The notes under the pieces were generated by a model. It searched no databases. It was not told the DNA's origin and saw only the letters and a program-made list of their open reading frames with translations. A stretch of DNA of 64,000 bases from Elymus sibiricus (Eukaryota; Streptophyta; Magnoliopsida; Poales; Poaceae): the NCBI GenBank assembly GCA_039707655.1, contig CM077665.1, positions 308,822,486-308,886,485 on the forward strand. The letters run 5' to 3'. This document shows positions 24,100 through 34,780 of the stretch, piece after piece. How positions within the stretch are numbered: position 1 is the stretch's first letter; each line of letters opens with the position of its first letter. The translations under genes and the position numbers were made by a program.

Positions 24100-25080
24100 A
24101 AAGGAGTCATTGGGGAATCATCGGACAATGACCTCCACACTCCGAGAACGGCAGAGGTGCGGCCGTGCTAATGGCCGCATGATGCCTTCATGGAGTAGGT
24201 CGGGTTTCATCAAGAGTTTGCTTAATTCGTTGCAAATGTTGGGCTGACCAACTTCCTCGCAGCTGAGTGTGACCAACACCATCTCCTTACAAATTCCTTT
24301 GTGTAAAGTTTTCATTTTCTGAGTAAGAATAACGCTCCCGAGGTGCGGTTTAATTTATGTGTTGAAACCCATCAGATACTGCTCATTGATTTTTGTGACA
24401 TATGTTTGATCCCTTCTAATGGGGAATTAAGAGAGCCTAGACCATCAGAGTTTGGGACTTTCTCCTCACTTTGACAGTGGGTGATGAAAGAGGCGTGTCA
24501 AATGCTACTGCCACCAGTTAGCAGTTTCCTTTTGTGCATTACTTTGCTTTATTCATCGCGAAGTGTTTAACCGCTAGGGAGAAGGTCGGTGCACTCAGTG
24601 CCCCCGACTTCGCCATTTTACGCCGTGCACTGCACAATGATCACACCTTTAGCATGGGGGCTATTATTGCACGTCGCCTACACCTTAACAGGACTAAGGG
24701 CAAGATACATGGTGGTATTTATGCTACTCGCTTAGTGAGACACTTTAATGTTCAGATTCGCCCACATGATTATCCCTTGTCCCAAGTTTATCTAGATCAC
24801 AAGGCATTGCAGGATCATTAATTTATTGATACAGCTGATTCTTTTCATAACATTCGCTACAACTTAGTATTCAGCGTCAGTACCCGAGATGTTATCCCGT
24901 TGCCTGCACCTGCTTTGTTTGATTCTACTGCCAAGAACGGATACAGGGTCATGCCAGAGGACATTACAGCCTACAGGAACAACCTGGCAGCGGCTGAGGA
25001 GGATCCCCAGGAGTGGAACGCTCAGGTGTCGTTGCCACCGCACTTCGACTTAGGACCGGATGGCTATTATGGATGGTGAT
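24100..25080 (+). pseudogene. ATHILA ORF-1-like gene remnant
   Basis: Degenerate coding sequence with the pattern of the ATHILA ORF-1 family as I know it from grass gypsy elements. In order: a region reading VGLTNFLAAE, then APEVRFNLCVETHQILLIDF, REPRPSEFGTF, and an intact stretch at 24534-24821 (MHYFALFIAKCLTAREKVGA ... RRLHLNRTKGKIHGGIYATR). Past the stop at 24819 the frame continues with FIDTADSFHNIRYN and SLPPHFDLGPDGYYGW up to the stop at 25078. Stops and frameshifts disrupt the first third. The role of this protein is unknown; it occupies the place where a complete gypsy element would have pol or an env-like gene. Confidence 0.6.
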
Positions 25081-26985
25081 TACCAAGCTAGCCCAAAAGC
25101 CTAAGCTTGGGGGAGTACGTATATCCACCGACATTATACTCATGTTTACACATTTCATTCTAGTTGTCGGTGTCCACACTTTTTCATTGCATTATCCATG
25201 CTAGATTTATTTTCTTGCTTTCTTCTTGCGTGTTTGAAAAACTTTGATAAAATCTAAAAATATTTCCTACTTCTTTTTGGCTTTTCTTTCTAGTTTAAAT
25301 TAATTGTAGTATGAAAAGAAAACCCAAAAAGATTTCTCGTTTCTTCTTTTACTTGTTGGGAGATCTCCCGTGTAAATAGTTTTTCTCGCTTTTGTTTTTC
25401 CCTATTTGATTTGCTTTCTTTAAGAAAAAACCAAAAACTCAAAAAATATTTCAGAGTGTTTCTCTGAAATTCTTTTCCTTTTAATTGAGTCATACCAAGG
25501 AGAAGACCACGATGAAAATGTTGAGTGGCTCTCATATGCATTATTGTTGATCTAACAAAGAGCCCATATTACTTTGTCTTCTCCTCTTGAATAAAATGTT
25601 TGTAGATTCCAGCTTAGTCCACGGCACTCTTGCACTATTATTATTTTCTATATCATTCGGTCGTGCAAGTGAAAGGCAATAATGACGATATTTGATGAAG
25701 TGACTGTGGTAGAGAGAAGCGGGCATGAACTCAACTTGTTTTTGTTTTTTTAAACATGTTTAACCTAGTATCCATGATTCAGCATATTATGATCAAACAT
25801 GTTTGCAATGACAATTAGAGATTATATTTGCTCATGCCATGCTTAAGTAGCTAGGAGTGGATAATGATTTATCTTGGATGTCAACATGCATTAAAATGAT
25901 TGTGATGTGGTATGATGATATGGTATCCTCCTCTGAATGTTTCAAGTGGCTTGACTTGGCACATGTTCACGCATGTAGTTGAAACAAAACCAACATAGCC
26001 TTCACGATATTTATGTTCATGGTGTCCATATCCTACTCATGCTAGTATTCAATGTATATTATTCATAATGCATGTTCATGACTGTTTTCGCTCTCTAGCT
26101 GGCCGCCTCTCAACCTATTTGCTAGCCTTCACCTGTACTAAGCGGGAATACTGCTTGTACGTCAAAACCCTTAAACCAAAGTTATTCCAGATGAGTCCAC
26201 TATATCTAACTATATGTGGTATTACCCTGCCGTTCCAAGTAAATTCGCATGTGCCACCTCTAAAATTTCAAATGAACATCTATTTTGTGTGCCTGGACCG
26301 CTCATGGAGCAACAGGGGGCGGTCAGTATCTTCCATGTTAAGCGGGTTATTCTCATGATGAGTGTTTATTCACTCGTCCTTGCACGAGAGGGCGGTAATA
26401 GGGATTCCCAGTACCTAAATCAAAAATTACAAATAATTAAAAAAAACTCTCCGAGGAATGTGTTGGTATGGACGGTACCCGTGGATTCGGCTAGCCGTGG
26501 AGTGTGTTTTTTGGTGGAGGAGGAGTAAACCTTTACTTTTACCGCTTGGGAACCGCCGCTAATGTGTTTAGCATGGAAGATATTCATAACTCTTGGTTGT
26601 AATGTTGACAGGAAGTGTGTACCTCTCAAAATTATATTTATCTCTGATTTAAGCTTTGAGCTCTGGCACCTCTGCAAATCCCTCCTTCCCTCTGTGAAGG
26701 GACTATCTATTTACTTTTAGGTTGAGTCATCACCTTCTCAAATAAGCGACAGTTCTGAGAGCACTATTGCATCCTCATGCATTGTGTATAGTTAATGTTG
26801 GGTGCAGCATGACTGGATCTTTTCTACCATGAATTACAATATTTAGTTACTGCTTGAACTTTGGAGGTGCTCTGCATTTATGTTTTGCGGTCTTAGAATG
26901 GGCTAGTGAGATACCACTGTTGTCATATTATATCATGATTGTTTTGACAAATTGTTTGCACTTGAGATATTTTATTATTGCACGC
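25081..26985 (+). other. 3' untranslated region of element B
   Basis: No coding signal. Contains AAGCTTGGGGGAG at 25101, an AT-rich stretch and the conserved 3' UTR block (26118-26718). It ends near a run of C where the truncated 3' LTR begins. Confidence 0.6.
26118..26718 (+). repeat. Conserved 3' UTR block, copy in element B
   Basis: Homologous to 1558-2062 (A) and 37626-38226 (D); shares TTGCACGAGAG and GGCGGTAATAGGGAT. Closer to the D copy, with which it shares GTACCCGTGGATTCGGCTAG. Confidence 0.75.
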
Positions 26986-28339
26986 CAGCCCCCCCCCCCA
27001 GCGCGCCCTGGTGGGTTGTGCCCACCTCGTGGCCCCACTGACCCTAATTCCGGCACTATGAAATCCTATTTTCGGAGAAAAAAATAGGAGAGAAAGTTTC
27101 ATCGCGTTTTACGATATGGAGCCGCCGCCACCTCCTATTCTTCATCGGGAGGCCAGATCTAGAGCCCGTTTGGGGCTCCGGAGAGGGGAATCTTCGGTCT
27201 TCGTCATCGTCAACCCTTCTCCATCGCCAATTCCATGATGCCCCCCACCGGGAGTGAGTAATTCCTTCGTAGGCTTGCTGGTCTGTGAGGAGTTAGATGA
27301 GATTCATCATGTAATCGAGTAAGTTTTTTTTGAACAGTTAAAATAGCAGGAGAGTCTCCTACTGTTGCTTCATTAAAGAGAAAGAACCAAAGTTACAAAG
27401 TTACAATTACATGTCTCAAGTTTGCACAAGTATTAGCCCCTGTTTAAATAAGGACCAGCCTACTTTTTACACTTCTAGAGGACAAGGCTTGTGATGAATG
27501 ACTCCAGAAAATGGAGCTTGTCAGAAGGTAATCTATACCCAAGAATTGCCAGTCTATGTTCTGAGATTGATGTTGCTATGACTTTGCCATGCTTAATGCT
27601 TGTCACTAGGGCCTGAGTGCCATGATTTCAGATCTGAGCCATTTATGTTATCACCATTATATCTATGTTCTTAATCCGATCTTGCTAGTCATATGCACCT
27701 ATTACGTGTTATGATCCATAAACCCCATAGTGACAATATTTGGGATACTTTCCGGTGATGACCATAGTTTGAGGAGTTCATGTATTGTGTTAATGCTTTG
27801 TTCCGGTTCTCTATTAAAAGGAGGCCTTAATATCCCTTAGTTTCCTTATGGACCCCGCTGCCACGGGAGGGTAGGACAAAAGATGTCATGCAAGTTCTTT
27901 TCCATAAGCATGTATGACTATTTACGAAATACATGCCTACATTACATTTATGAACTGGAGCTAGTTCTGTGTCGCCCTAGGTTATGACTGTTACATGATG
28001 AATATTATCCAACGAGTTCATCGATCTACTGCCTACGAGTTTTTCACATATTGTTCTTGCTAAGTTACTATTGCTACTGCTACTGTTACACTTGCTACAA
28101 AACTATTGCTATCGCTGTTACCGTTACCGTTACTGCTACTACTGCTATCAAAACTATCATACTACTGTGCTACTGATCACTCTGCTGCATATATTTAATC
28201 TTCAGGTGTGGTTGAATTGACAACTCAACTGCTAATACTCGCAAATATTCTTTGGCTCCCCTTGTGTCGAATCTATAAATTTGGGTTGAATACTCTACCC
28301 TCGAAAACCGTTGTGATCCCCTATACTTGTGGCTTATCA
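26986..28339 (+). repeat. 3' LTR of element B, 5'-truncated
   Basis: Begins abruptly in the right arm of the U3 hairpin (after a C run at 26990-26999) and then follows the 5' LTR closely, including the LINE-derived piece. It continues beyond the point where the 5' copy is interrupted, to ...CTTGTGGCTTATCA. The first 270 or so bases of the LTR and the polypurine tract are missing. An irregular ACTGCTAC-type trinucleotide-rich stretch lies at 28065-28160. Confidence 0.8.
27324..27547 (-). mobile_element. LINE 3'-end fragment inside LTR B (3' copy)
   Basis: Counterpart of 7991-8216, with a T run of eight instead of ten and flanks GTAAG / GCCAG. Its presence in both LTRs means the LINE tail was already in the parent LTR before element B transposed. 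Confidence 0.65.
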
Positions 28340-28344
28340 TAGGA
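28340..28344. repeat. Right target duplication of element B (TAGGA)
   Basis: Partner of CAGGA at 7393-7397; one transition. Confidence 0.7.
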
Positions 28345-29350
28345 CACGCCTCCAAATGCCGCCTCAACCCAGGGTCAACTACCTGATGGTCGTGCAGTGT
28401 TTAGCCCGACAACACTGGGTGCGGTGGTCACGGAGTGTCAGGAAGGCTCACAACCTCAACCCAATAAAAGGCATAGGAAGAGACCGGCGAACAAAGGCTC
28501 TGCTGGTGCCAAAGCTTCAAGCAGCAAGTCAGCTCCGCCGACCAATTTTGAAGACTGTGTACCGGTCAAAGGTGCGGCGTATATCCATGTCGCAGGCAAG
28601 TCGATCCTACCGCTGAAACCTCTAGAGGTCTTATCAGGGGATCTCAGGAGACTGCACGACCATGTGTTGTTGACAGAGAAAAGCCTTCTCGCCTCAAAGG
28701 ATCTAGGATACCCGCTTTACGCGGTTCGTGTGCCTCAGGCCAATGGCGACGTTGACAGACCCCCGTGGATGTGTTTTTCCTATGGTTTGGACACATCTTT
28801 GAGATGTTTCTCACGAGGTGGCTCGATTTTACGATCGTCCGCCTTTTTGCGCTACATATGAACTTCATCGTCAGGAGAGACCAAATCGCGCGTATCTCGG
28901 TGGCTGATCCATACTACATGCATGAGTCCTTCCTGAGTCTTGGCGACTTTGAACATGTTGCTGCTAGGGATTACATCGAAGAGTTCATGCTAATGAATAA
29001 GTACAAGGAAATGGTGCTCCTGCCTTATCATCCAAAGTAAGTCATTGCCTGATAGCCCTTTTTTACATTTCAATCATTCCTTTAATCATATGAAGGCTAA
29101 TTTGAGGTGTATTCATATTGCGCGGCGACAACAACGTCGTCCTTATCATTCTTTTCCCACGAGTCTCCCACGCTGTGTATTTCGACTCATCCAGAAACTT
29201 CAAGAAGAAGGACTACACCAACGTAATGGTAATTCTGGATAGTGCTCTTCGTGGCTTCAGCTTGAAGGGTGGCTACATCAAGATCAGGAAAACAAGGAAG
29301 GGCGCGCCGGGTTTCGGGCATAAAACTAACTTCTGCTGCATCCATCAACC

Positions 29351-29364
29351 AATAGAGAACTATG
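29351..29364. repeat. Left target duplication of the LINE
   Basis: AATAGAGAACTATG, repeated exactly at 30074-30087. Fourteen base pairs is typical for LINE insertion. Confidence 0.85.
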
Positions 29365-30073
29365 TAATTCAGGCCCAAAAGTTTCTACACCCTCATGCAC
29401 TCTAACCTGGATTTTAACCCATTGCTCTCATGGATATGGAGATCTTGTTGCACCATGAAGATAAAGGTCTTTGCATGGATGATGATCATGGATAGGCTCA
29501 ATACTAAGGATATGGTTGAAAGGAGGCATTGGCATCTAGATGATGGTGTTCAGTGTGTCCTCTGTCCACTTCATACAAGAGAAACCAGGGACCATCTTTT
29601 CTTCCAGTGCAATTCCAGTACAAGGGTATGGAATTACCTTCAGATTGACTGGTCTCAGGGGGATACTATGGGAGAAGTGGTCATACGTGCAAAGAGGGAG
29701 TTTGCTAAGCCTTTCTTTGCTGAACTGGTATTCATTGCTTGCTGGAATATTTGGATTATCAGAAATGCAAAGGTATTCAGGCATGAACGACCAAGATTTA
29801 ACAGGTGGAGAGCAGCCTTTGTTCATGATATTTCTCTCATGTAGCACAGGATTAAATCATCCTTTAAGGATGAGCTGCTGAGATTGATTTCCTACATACC
29901 CCCTTCATGGGTCCTTGTATATCCTTGTATATTATGTACTTTAGTTTTTATTTTCTCTTCTTAGTTTCTTAGCTGTACTTTCTAGTTACTTCTTGTAACA
30001 CCTATAATTCTCTCCTCTTTTTCAATAAAGTTAAAATGTTGTGGGGTTTTCCCTACAGTTCCCAGTCAAAACA
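29365..30073 (+). mobile_element. 5'-truncated LINE (L1-type) with zf-RVT end of ORF2
   Basis: 709 bp flanked by a perfect 14-bp duplication. The frame 29395-29844 encodes the C-terminus of a LINE reverse transcriptase protein: KIKVFAWMMIMDRLNTKD, then the zinc-binding block CVLCPLHTRETRDHLFFQC, then VFIACWNIWIIRNAKVFRH. A TAG at 29842 ends the frame slightly early; related sequence (HRIKSSFKDELLRLISYIPP) continues in frame after it. The 3' end has TTCAATAAAGTT and a short A-rich tail. Truncation at the 5' end is the usual result of target-primed reverse transcription. It sits within an exon of the CACTA gene. Confidence 0.85.
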
Positions 30074-30087
30074 AATAGAGAACTATG
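30074..30087. repeat. Right target duplication of the LINE
   Basis: AATAGAGAACTATG; the CACTA reading frame resumes in it (IENYGFYV). Confidence 0.85.
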
Positions 30088-30326
30088 GATTCTATGTCAT
30101 CTACCTCATGATGGAGTTCAGAAGGGATTGCCAACAACTTTGCATGACAAGCAGAAACGATGACCATATCCACAAATGTGCAGAAACATTAGGAGACGAA
30201 CCGGATTATAAACTCAGATATGAGTTCTTTCGCATCCAGAGGGACATTGCAGCAATCATCATGAAACATGTCATAAAAGAGAACGGAATGTTCCACCATG
30301 GCCCCATATCACGAGTTGATGTCTGA

Positions 30327-30745
30327 ACTCGCATAGCCATGCAACGTCTGGATATGACGCCGTTCATGAAGTTGGGTTGCGTCCTCTCGGATCTGGATGG
30401 ATGGAACATGCAGTCATTGATGATGCCGATGATGATGTGTGGATTGAATTTGTACTTTCTGTATCGATGAAACTCTGTGATGTAAATGGTCCTACTGAAC
30501 TTGCGTAACACTAGCTAGTTAATTAGTTTGCTTACGATGAAGCTACGTAGATTATATATGTTTACTTTATGTTGCATCTATTCGCTAACTCTTTGACTTC
30601 GTGTTGCTCAAGTATATTATGTTGCATATTATTGTTGAATTCGCTCGATGTAGATGCATCTCTAACATATACATAGGTCTTTGATGCCGAAGAAGTGATA
30701 TGCCGTGTACATAGGGAGGGTTCGTGGAGTGTACGACGAGTGGCC
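30327..30745 (+). other. CACTA 3' flank, non-coding
   Basis: Presumed 3' UTR of the second CACTA gene; AT-rich, with repeated TTTATGTTGCAT-like phrases at 30560-30630. No terminal inverted repeat was recognised before element C begins. Confidence 0.4.
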
Positions 30746-32396
30746 TGATAGGTCTCAAATGTATCGATAATTTATGAAGTATTCTTGACATATTCACCTA
30801 TGTTTACAATACTTTTATATGGTTTTGATGCACTTTATATGATTTATTTAGAACTAACCCGGACTGACGTTGTTTTCAGCAGAATTACCGTGGTGTTGTT
30901 TTTGTGCAGAAAATGAAAGTTCTCGGAATCACCCGAAACTTTTTGGTGATTTTTTCTGGAGCAAATAAGCAATATTGGAGCGAAGAACTGCCGGAGGGGG
31001 TGGACTAGAAGGCCACCACGCAATCGGCCGTGGCCCCTAGGGGCGCGGCCAGATGGCTTGTGGGGCCCTCGTAGCTCCGTTGCGCATGATTCCAACGCTG
31101 AAAAATCCCATAAATACCAGAAACCCCAGAAATAAATAGAGACTCTCCGTTCCACCACTGCAACTCTTTGTATCGAGGAAAAACTAATCTAAGGGCATTC
31201 CAGTACCTTGCCGGAGAGAGTAGATCATCTCCGGTGGCCATCTTCATCATCCCGGCGGAGGCCATGACGAGGAGGGAGTAGTCCACCCTCGGGGCTGACG
31301 GTTTGTACCAGTAGCAATGTGTTCAATCTCTCTCTCTCTCTCGTGTTATTGAGATGACACGATCTTGATGTATCACTGGCTTTGTTAATATAGTCGGATC
31401 ATATGATGTCATTCCCTTGCTACCTTGTTGTGATGAATTGAATCTTTACCTTTGAGATCTCGTGATGTTGGATTGAATATTATGGTTTGAGAACACTTGA
31501 TGTACGTCTTGCGTGGGATACCCGCAGTGACATTGGGGTATTCTATTGATTCACTTGATATATGTTGAGGCATCAATTTGCGGATTCCGGTGACCTAGGG
31601 ATCTATGCATAGGGGTTGATTGCATGTTTTCATACCACGTTCTCCGATAGAAATCTTGGGGTGCTCCTTGAATTTCTTTGTGTTGGATTGAATATGATAG
31701 ATCTAAAATTGTTTGATGCATGCCGCATGATTTACCCATGGATACTTGAGGTGACATTGGAGTATCTAGGTGACATTAGGGTTGATTGATATGTATCATT
31801 GGTGTTATTCTAGTAGGAACTCTAGGGCTGTTTGTGACAATTATAGGAATAGCCCAATAGATTGATCGGAAATAATAACTTTGAGGTGGTTCTACTACCT
31901 GCACCAATTTCATCTTATTGTTCTCCGCTAGATAGGAACTTTGGAGTGATTCTTTGTTGCACGTTAAGGGATGATCATATGATTCAACTATGTTAGCATT
32001 GTTGGGAGATTGCACTAGCGAAAGTATGAACCCTAGGCCTTATTTCCAAGCATTTATACACCATTTTGCTCGCTGTTTTACACTTGCTCTCTTGCTGTTT
32101 TTATATTTTCAGATTACAAAAACATATATCTACAATCCATATTGCACTTGTATCACCATCTCTTCGCCGAACTAGTGCACCTATACAATTTGCCATTGTA
32201 TTGGGTGTGTTGGGGCACAAGAAATTTCTTGTATTTAATTGCAGGGTTGTTTGAGATAGACCATCTTCATCCTACACCTCACATAGATTGATAAACCTTA
32301 GGTCATCCACTTGAGGAAAATTGCTACTATCCTACAAAACTCTGCGCTTGGAGGCCAACATGAGTCTACAAGAATAAAGTTGCGTAGTAGACATCA
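30746..32396 (+). repeat. 5' LTR of element C, mosaic structure
   Basis: 1651 bp, TGATAGGTCTCAAATG to ...GTAGTAGACATCA. Its first about 60 bp resemble the D LTR, 30853-30960 resembles the U3 of B (AACTAACCCGGACTGACG, GGTGTTGTTTTTGTGCAG), and from about 31305 to the end it again follows D. A (TC)n microsatellite lies at 31326-31341. A weak TATA-like CATAAATA lies at 31109. Confidence 0.8.
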
Positions 32397-32406
32397 AGCT
32401 CTTTTC

Positions 32407-32424
32407 TGGCGCCGTTGCCGGGGA
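32407..32424 (+). other. Primer binding site of element C
   Basis: TGGCGCCGTTGCCGGGGA, the tRNA-Asp-type site used by Athila-lineage elements, 10 bp after the LTR. Confidence 0.85.
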
Positions 32425-32521
32425 GGTGAATGCTTGAAGGTATATATTAAGATCTTGCAATTAAATCTTTTAGTTTCTTGTTTTTCACTAGTTTGGTTTT
32501 ATAAAAGAAAACTACAAAATA

Positions 32522-32622
32522 ATGATAAATTGATCCTCATCCACTTGCTAATCTTTTGAAAAGACCCGATTATATTGGAACAATTGCTAGTGAGAGTTCA
32601 CCAGATTATCTTTATGAGGTCT
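32522..32622 (+). pseudogene. Start of element C gag-like gene
   Basis: ATG at 32522 is followed, after an apparent 1-base loss, by the frame DPHPLANLLKRPDYIGTIA and SESSPDYLYEV up to the insertion of D. The frame joins directly to FLENHESKNFEIYK at 40799, on the other side of D. The protein is gag-like (see the entry at 40799). Element D's own ORF lies at the same distance from its primer site. Confidence 0.6.
32618..32622. repeat. Left target duplication of element D (GGTCT)
   Basis: Exact partner at 40794-40798. Confidence 0.9.
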
Positions 32623-33202
32623 TGATATGTCTCCAACGTATCGATAATTTATGAAGTATTCATGTCATATTTGCCTATATTTTTACTATTGTTTTATGAT
32701 TTATTGGGACCAACCTATTAATGGTTGCAAAATTGCACAAGTTCTTGTTTCACATTTTGATGTGTAGGAATTAATTGGAAATTGTTGAAAAAACGCAAAA
32801 GGAGCCTTGTTGGAGGACTCTGACTTTCCTGAAATTTGTCCACGAACAGTTTTTAGAGATCGTCAGTTTTACCCCCGAAGATGGCGTCAAATGGAAAAAG
32901 TTAAAACTAGGAAATTGTGGGGACTTTATGACAATGACTCTGGACTACCAATTCATCCAAAACGGAGTGCGTATGCGATCTGGAGACCCGTTTTACTGAA
33001 GGAAAATATCTGATTATGGGATTACGAGAATTGATGACGTGATTGAGTCCAACTCTTACCATATCTGATATATTCGGCCAAGCCACGACTTTGGGAACTC
33101 ATGAGGGCTGTGAAGAGCCCCTAGGAAGGTTCTAGAGGTGCCCAAGAGCCATTGGATCAAGGGTCCATCCATCAGAGGGCCATAGAGTACCACAGAGGCA
33201 CA

Positions 33203-33209
33203 TATAAGG
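33203..33209 (+). promoter_or_regulatory. TATA box of LTR D
   Basis: TATAAGG, kept in the 3' LTR (about 39378-39384). Confidence 0.5.
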
Positions 33210-33998
33210 AGAGGAAAACCCTAATTTCGGGAGAGCCACCAAGAGCCACGAATTTGCCTCTCCCTTGGCAGCCGCCAAGAAGGGGAGAGGCTCCTCCATT
33301 GCAGCACCAAGACCAAGGAAGAAGGAGGTGCAAGGGGCCGCCGCCCGTCGCCACCGCCGCCGCCCGTCGCCGGTGCCATGGCCGCCATCACCTCCATCTC
33401 TTCGGGGTTGCACCTCTCCATCAACAAATCTCTCTTTCTCACCATGATGATTTATGAGTAATCCTCCTCGGGGATGAGGGTATGTACAAGTAGCTATGTG
33501 TTCAATCTCTCTCTCTCTCTCGTGTTCTTGAGATGTCACGATCTTGATGTACCACGGGCTTTGGTAATATAGTCGGATCATATGATGTGTTTCCCTCTCT
33601 ATCTAGTTGTGATGAATTGAGTTTTCCCTTTGAGATTTCGTTACCGGATTGAATACTTTTATGGATTTGAGAGCACTTGATATATGTCTTGCATGCGGAT
33701 ACCCGTAGTGACATTGGGGTATTCAAGTGATTCACTTGATATATGTTTTGGTACTCAACTTGCAGATTCCCGAGGTGACATTGGGGTAATCTATGCATAG
33801 GGGTTGATACACATTCTTGTCCTAGCTTCTCCGGTAGAAATCTTGGGGCACTCTTTGAGGTTTTTTGTGTTGGATTGAGTATTATGAATCTGAAATTGTT
33901 TGATGTTTATCGTATAATTAACTCATGAATACTTGTGGTGACATTGGAGTATCTAGGTGACATTAGAGTTGGTTGATGCGTATCATATGGTGTTATTC

Positions 33999-34137
33999 TA
34001 GTACGAACTCTTAGATAGATCGATCGGAAAGGATAACTTGGTTATATTAGTACGAACTCTTGGATAGATCGATCGGAAAGGATAACTTGGTTATGTTAGT
34101 ACGAACTCTTGGATAGATCGATCGGAAAGGATAACTA
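33999..34137 (+). repeat. 49-bp tandem repeat, about 2.8 copies (5' LTR D)
   Basis: Units start at 33999, 34048 and 34097 with TAGTACGAACTCTT and contain GATAGATCGATCGGAAAGG. The array is also present at 40138-40276 in the 3' LTR, so it predates insertion of D. Confidence 0.9.
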
Positions 34138-34664
34138 TAAGGTGGTTTCGTACCCTACAAACAAATTCTTCTTGTGCTCTCCGCTAGATAAGAACTTTGG
34201 AGTGATTCTTCGTTGCACGTTGAGGGATGGTTATGCGATCCAATTATATTAGCATTGTTGAGAGATTGCACTAGCGAAAGTACGGACCCTAGGCCTTGTT
34301 TTCAAGCATTGCAATACCATTTGTGCTTACTTTTGTTACTTGCCACCTTGCTGTTTTTATATTTTCAGATTACAAAAACATATATCTATCATCCATATTG
34401 CACTTGTATCACCATCTCTTCGCCGAACTAGTGCACCTATACAATTTGCCATTGTATTGGGTGTGTTGGGGACACAAGAGATTTCTTGTATTTGATTGCA
34501 GTGTTGTTTGAGAGAGACCATCTTCATCCTACACCTCCCACGGATTGATAAACCTTAGGTCATCCACTTAAGGGAAAATTGCTATTGTCGTACAAAACTC
34601 TGCGCTTGGAGGCCCAACAAAGTCTACAAGAATAAAGTTGCATAGTAGACATCAAGCTCTTTTC

Positions 34665-34682
34665 TAGCGCCGTTGCCGGGGA
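34665..34682 (+). other. Primer binding site of element D
   Basis: TAGCGCCGTTGCCGGGGA: as in C but with G to A at the second base. Confidence 0.8.
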
Positions 34683-34780
34683 GGTGAGTGCTTGAAGGTA
34701 TATATTTAGATCTTGCAATCAAATCTTTTAGTTTCTTGTTTTTAACTAGTTTGGTTTTTATAAAAGAAAACTACAAAAAA

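Larger units (their letters stand above)
7398..28339 (+). mobile_element. Element B: non-autonomous Athila-lineage gypsy retrotransposon with nested LARD
   Basis: Bounded by LTR ends TGATACG (7398) and ...GGCTTATCA (28339) and by near-identical 5-bp duplications. Order: first 967 bp of the 5' LTR, LARD insertion, gag remains, retropepsin, a U3-like spacer, an ATHILA-ORF1-like gene remnant, 3' UTR, truncated 3' LTR. No reverse transcriptase, RNase H or integrase is visible, so mobilisation would have needed another element's polymerase. The rest of the 5' LTR, the primer site and the gag start were deleted at the LARD junction near 20982. The LTR resembles Sabrina/WHAM from memory. Confidence 0.8.
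28345..30326 (+). pseudogene. Second CACTA gene, C-terminal part with Ulp1/C48-like protease fold, inactivated
   Basis: Continuation of the gene at 5878-7397 after element B. Readable blocks: a basic linker (RHRKRPANKG), LPLKPLEVLSGDLRRLHDHV (28397 frame), then after a frameshift near 28765 the run RLFALHMNFIVRRDQIARIS ... VADPYYMHESFL ending at a GTAAGT donor (29039). The next exon carries LFPRVSHAVYFDSS, with the catalytic His (29169-29171) and Asp (29184-29186) of C48 peptidases. After the LINE the reading continues NYGFYVIYLMMEFRRDC to a stop at 30324. In the family the nucleophile lies in CGYYV; here the codon is TAT (30084-30086), Tyr. Such proteins resemble SUMO proteases, but their CACTA role is unknown. 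Confidence 0.7.
3991..30745 (+). mobile_element. Decayed CACTA (En/Spm-type) DNA transposon, heavily interrupted
   Basis: What remains after removing the insertions is about 5 kb of CACTA sequence: the C-terminal end of a TNP2-type transposase (3991-4416), a spacer (4417-5877) and a second gene (5878-7397 continued at 28345-30326). The order transposase, then a second gene with a Ulp1-like domain, is known from plant CACTA elements. Neither CACTA terminus nor terminal inverted repeat was found. The left part is cut by element A and the right flank runs into element C at 30746. Gypsy element B and a LINE are inserted in the second gene. Confidence 0.7.
32623..34654 (+). repeat. 5' LTR of element D
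   Basis: TGATATGTCTCC to ...ATAGTAGACATCA, 2032 bp. TATA-like CATATAAGGA at 33201-33210, a CCG-rich transcribed leader (33330-33400), (TC)n at 33509-33522, and a triple 49-bp tandem repeat. Confidence 0.9.

Noticed and set aside
28065..28160. Trinucleotide-like ACTGCTAC run as a CRISPR-like or satellite array
   Set aside because: Irregular, no constant spacer length; it is a normal part of the B-type LTR.
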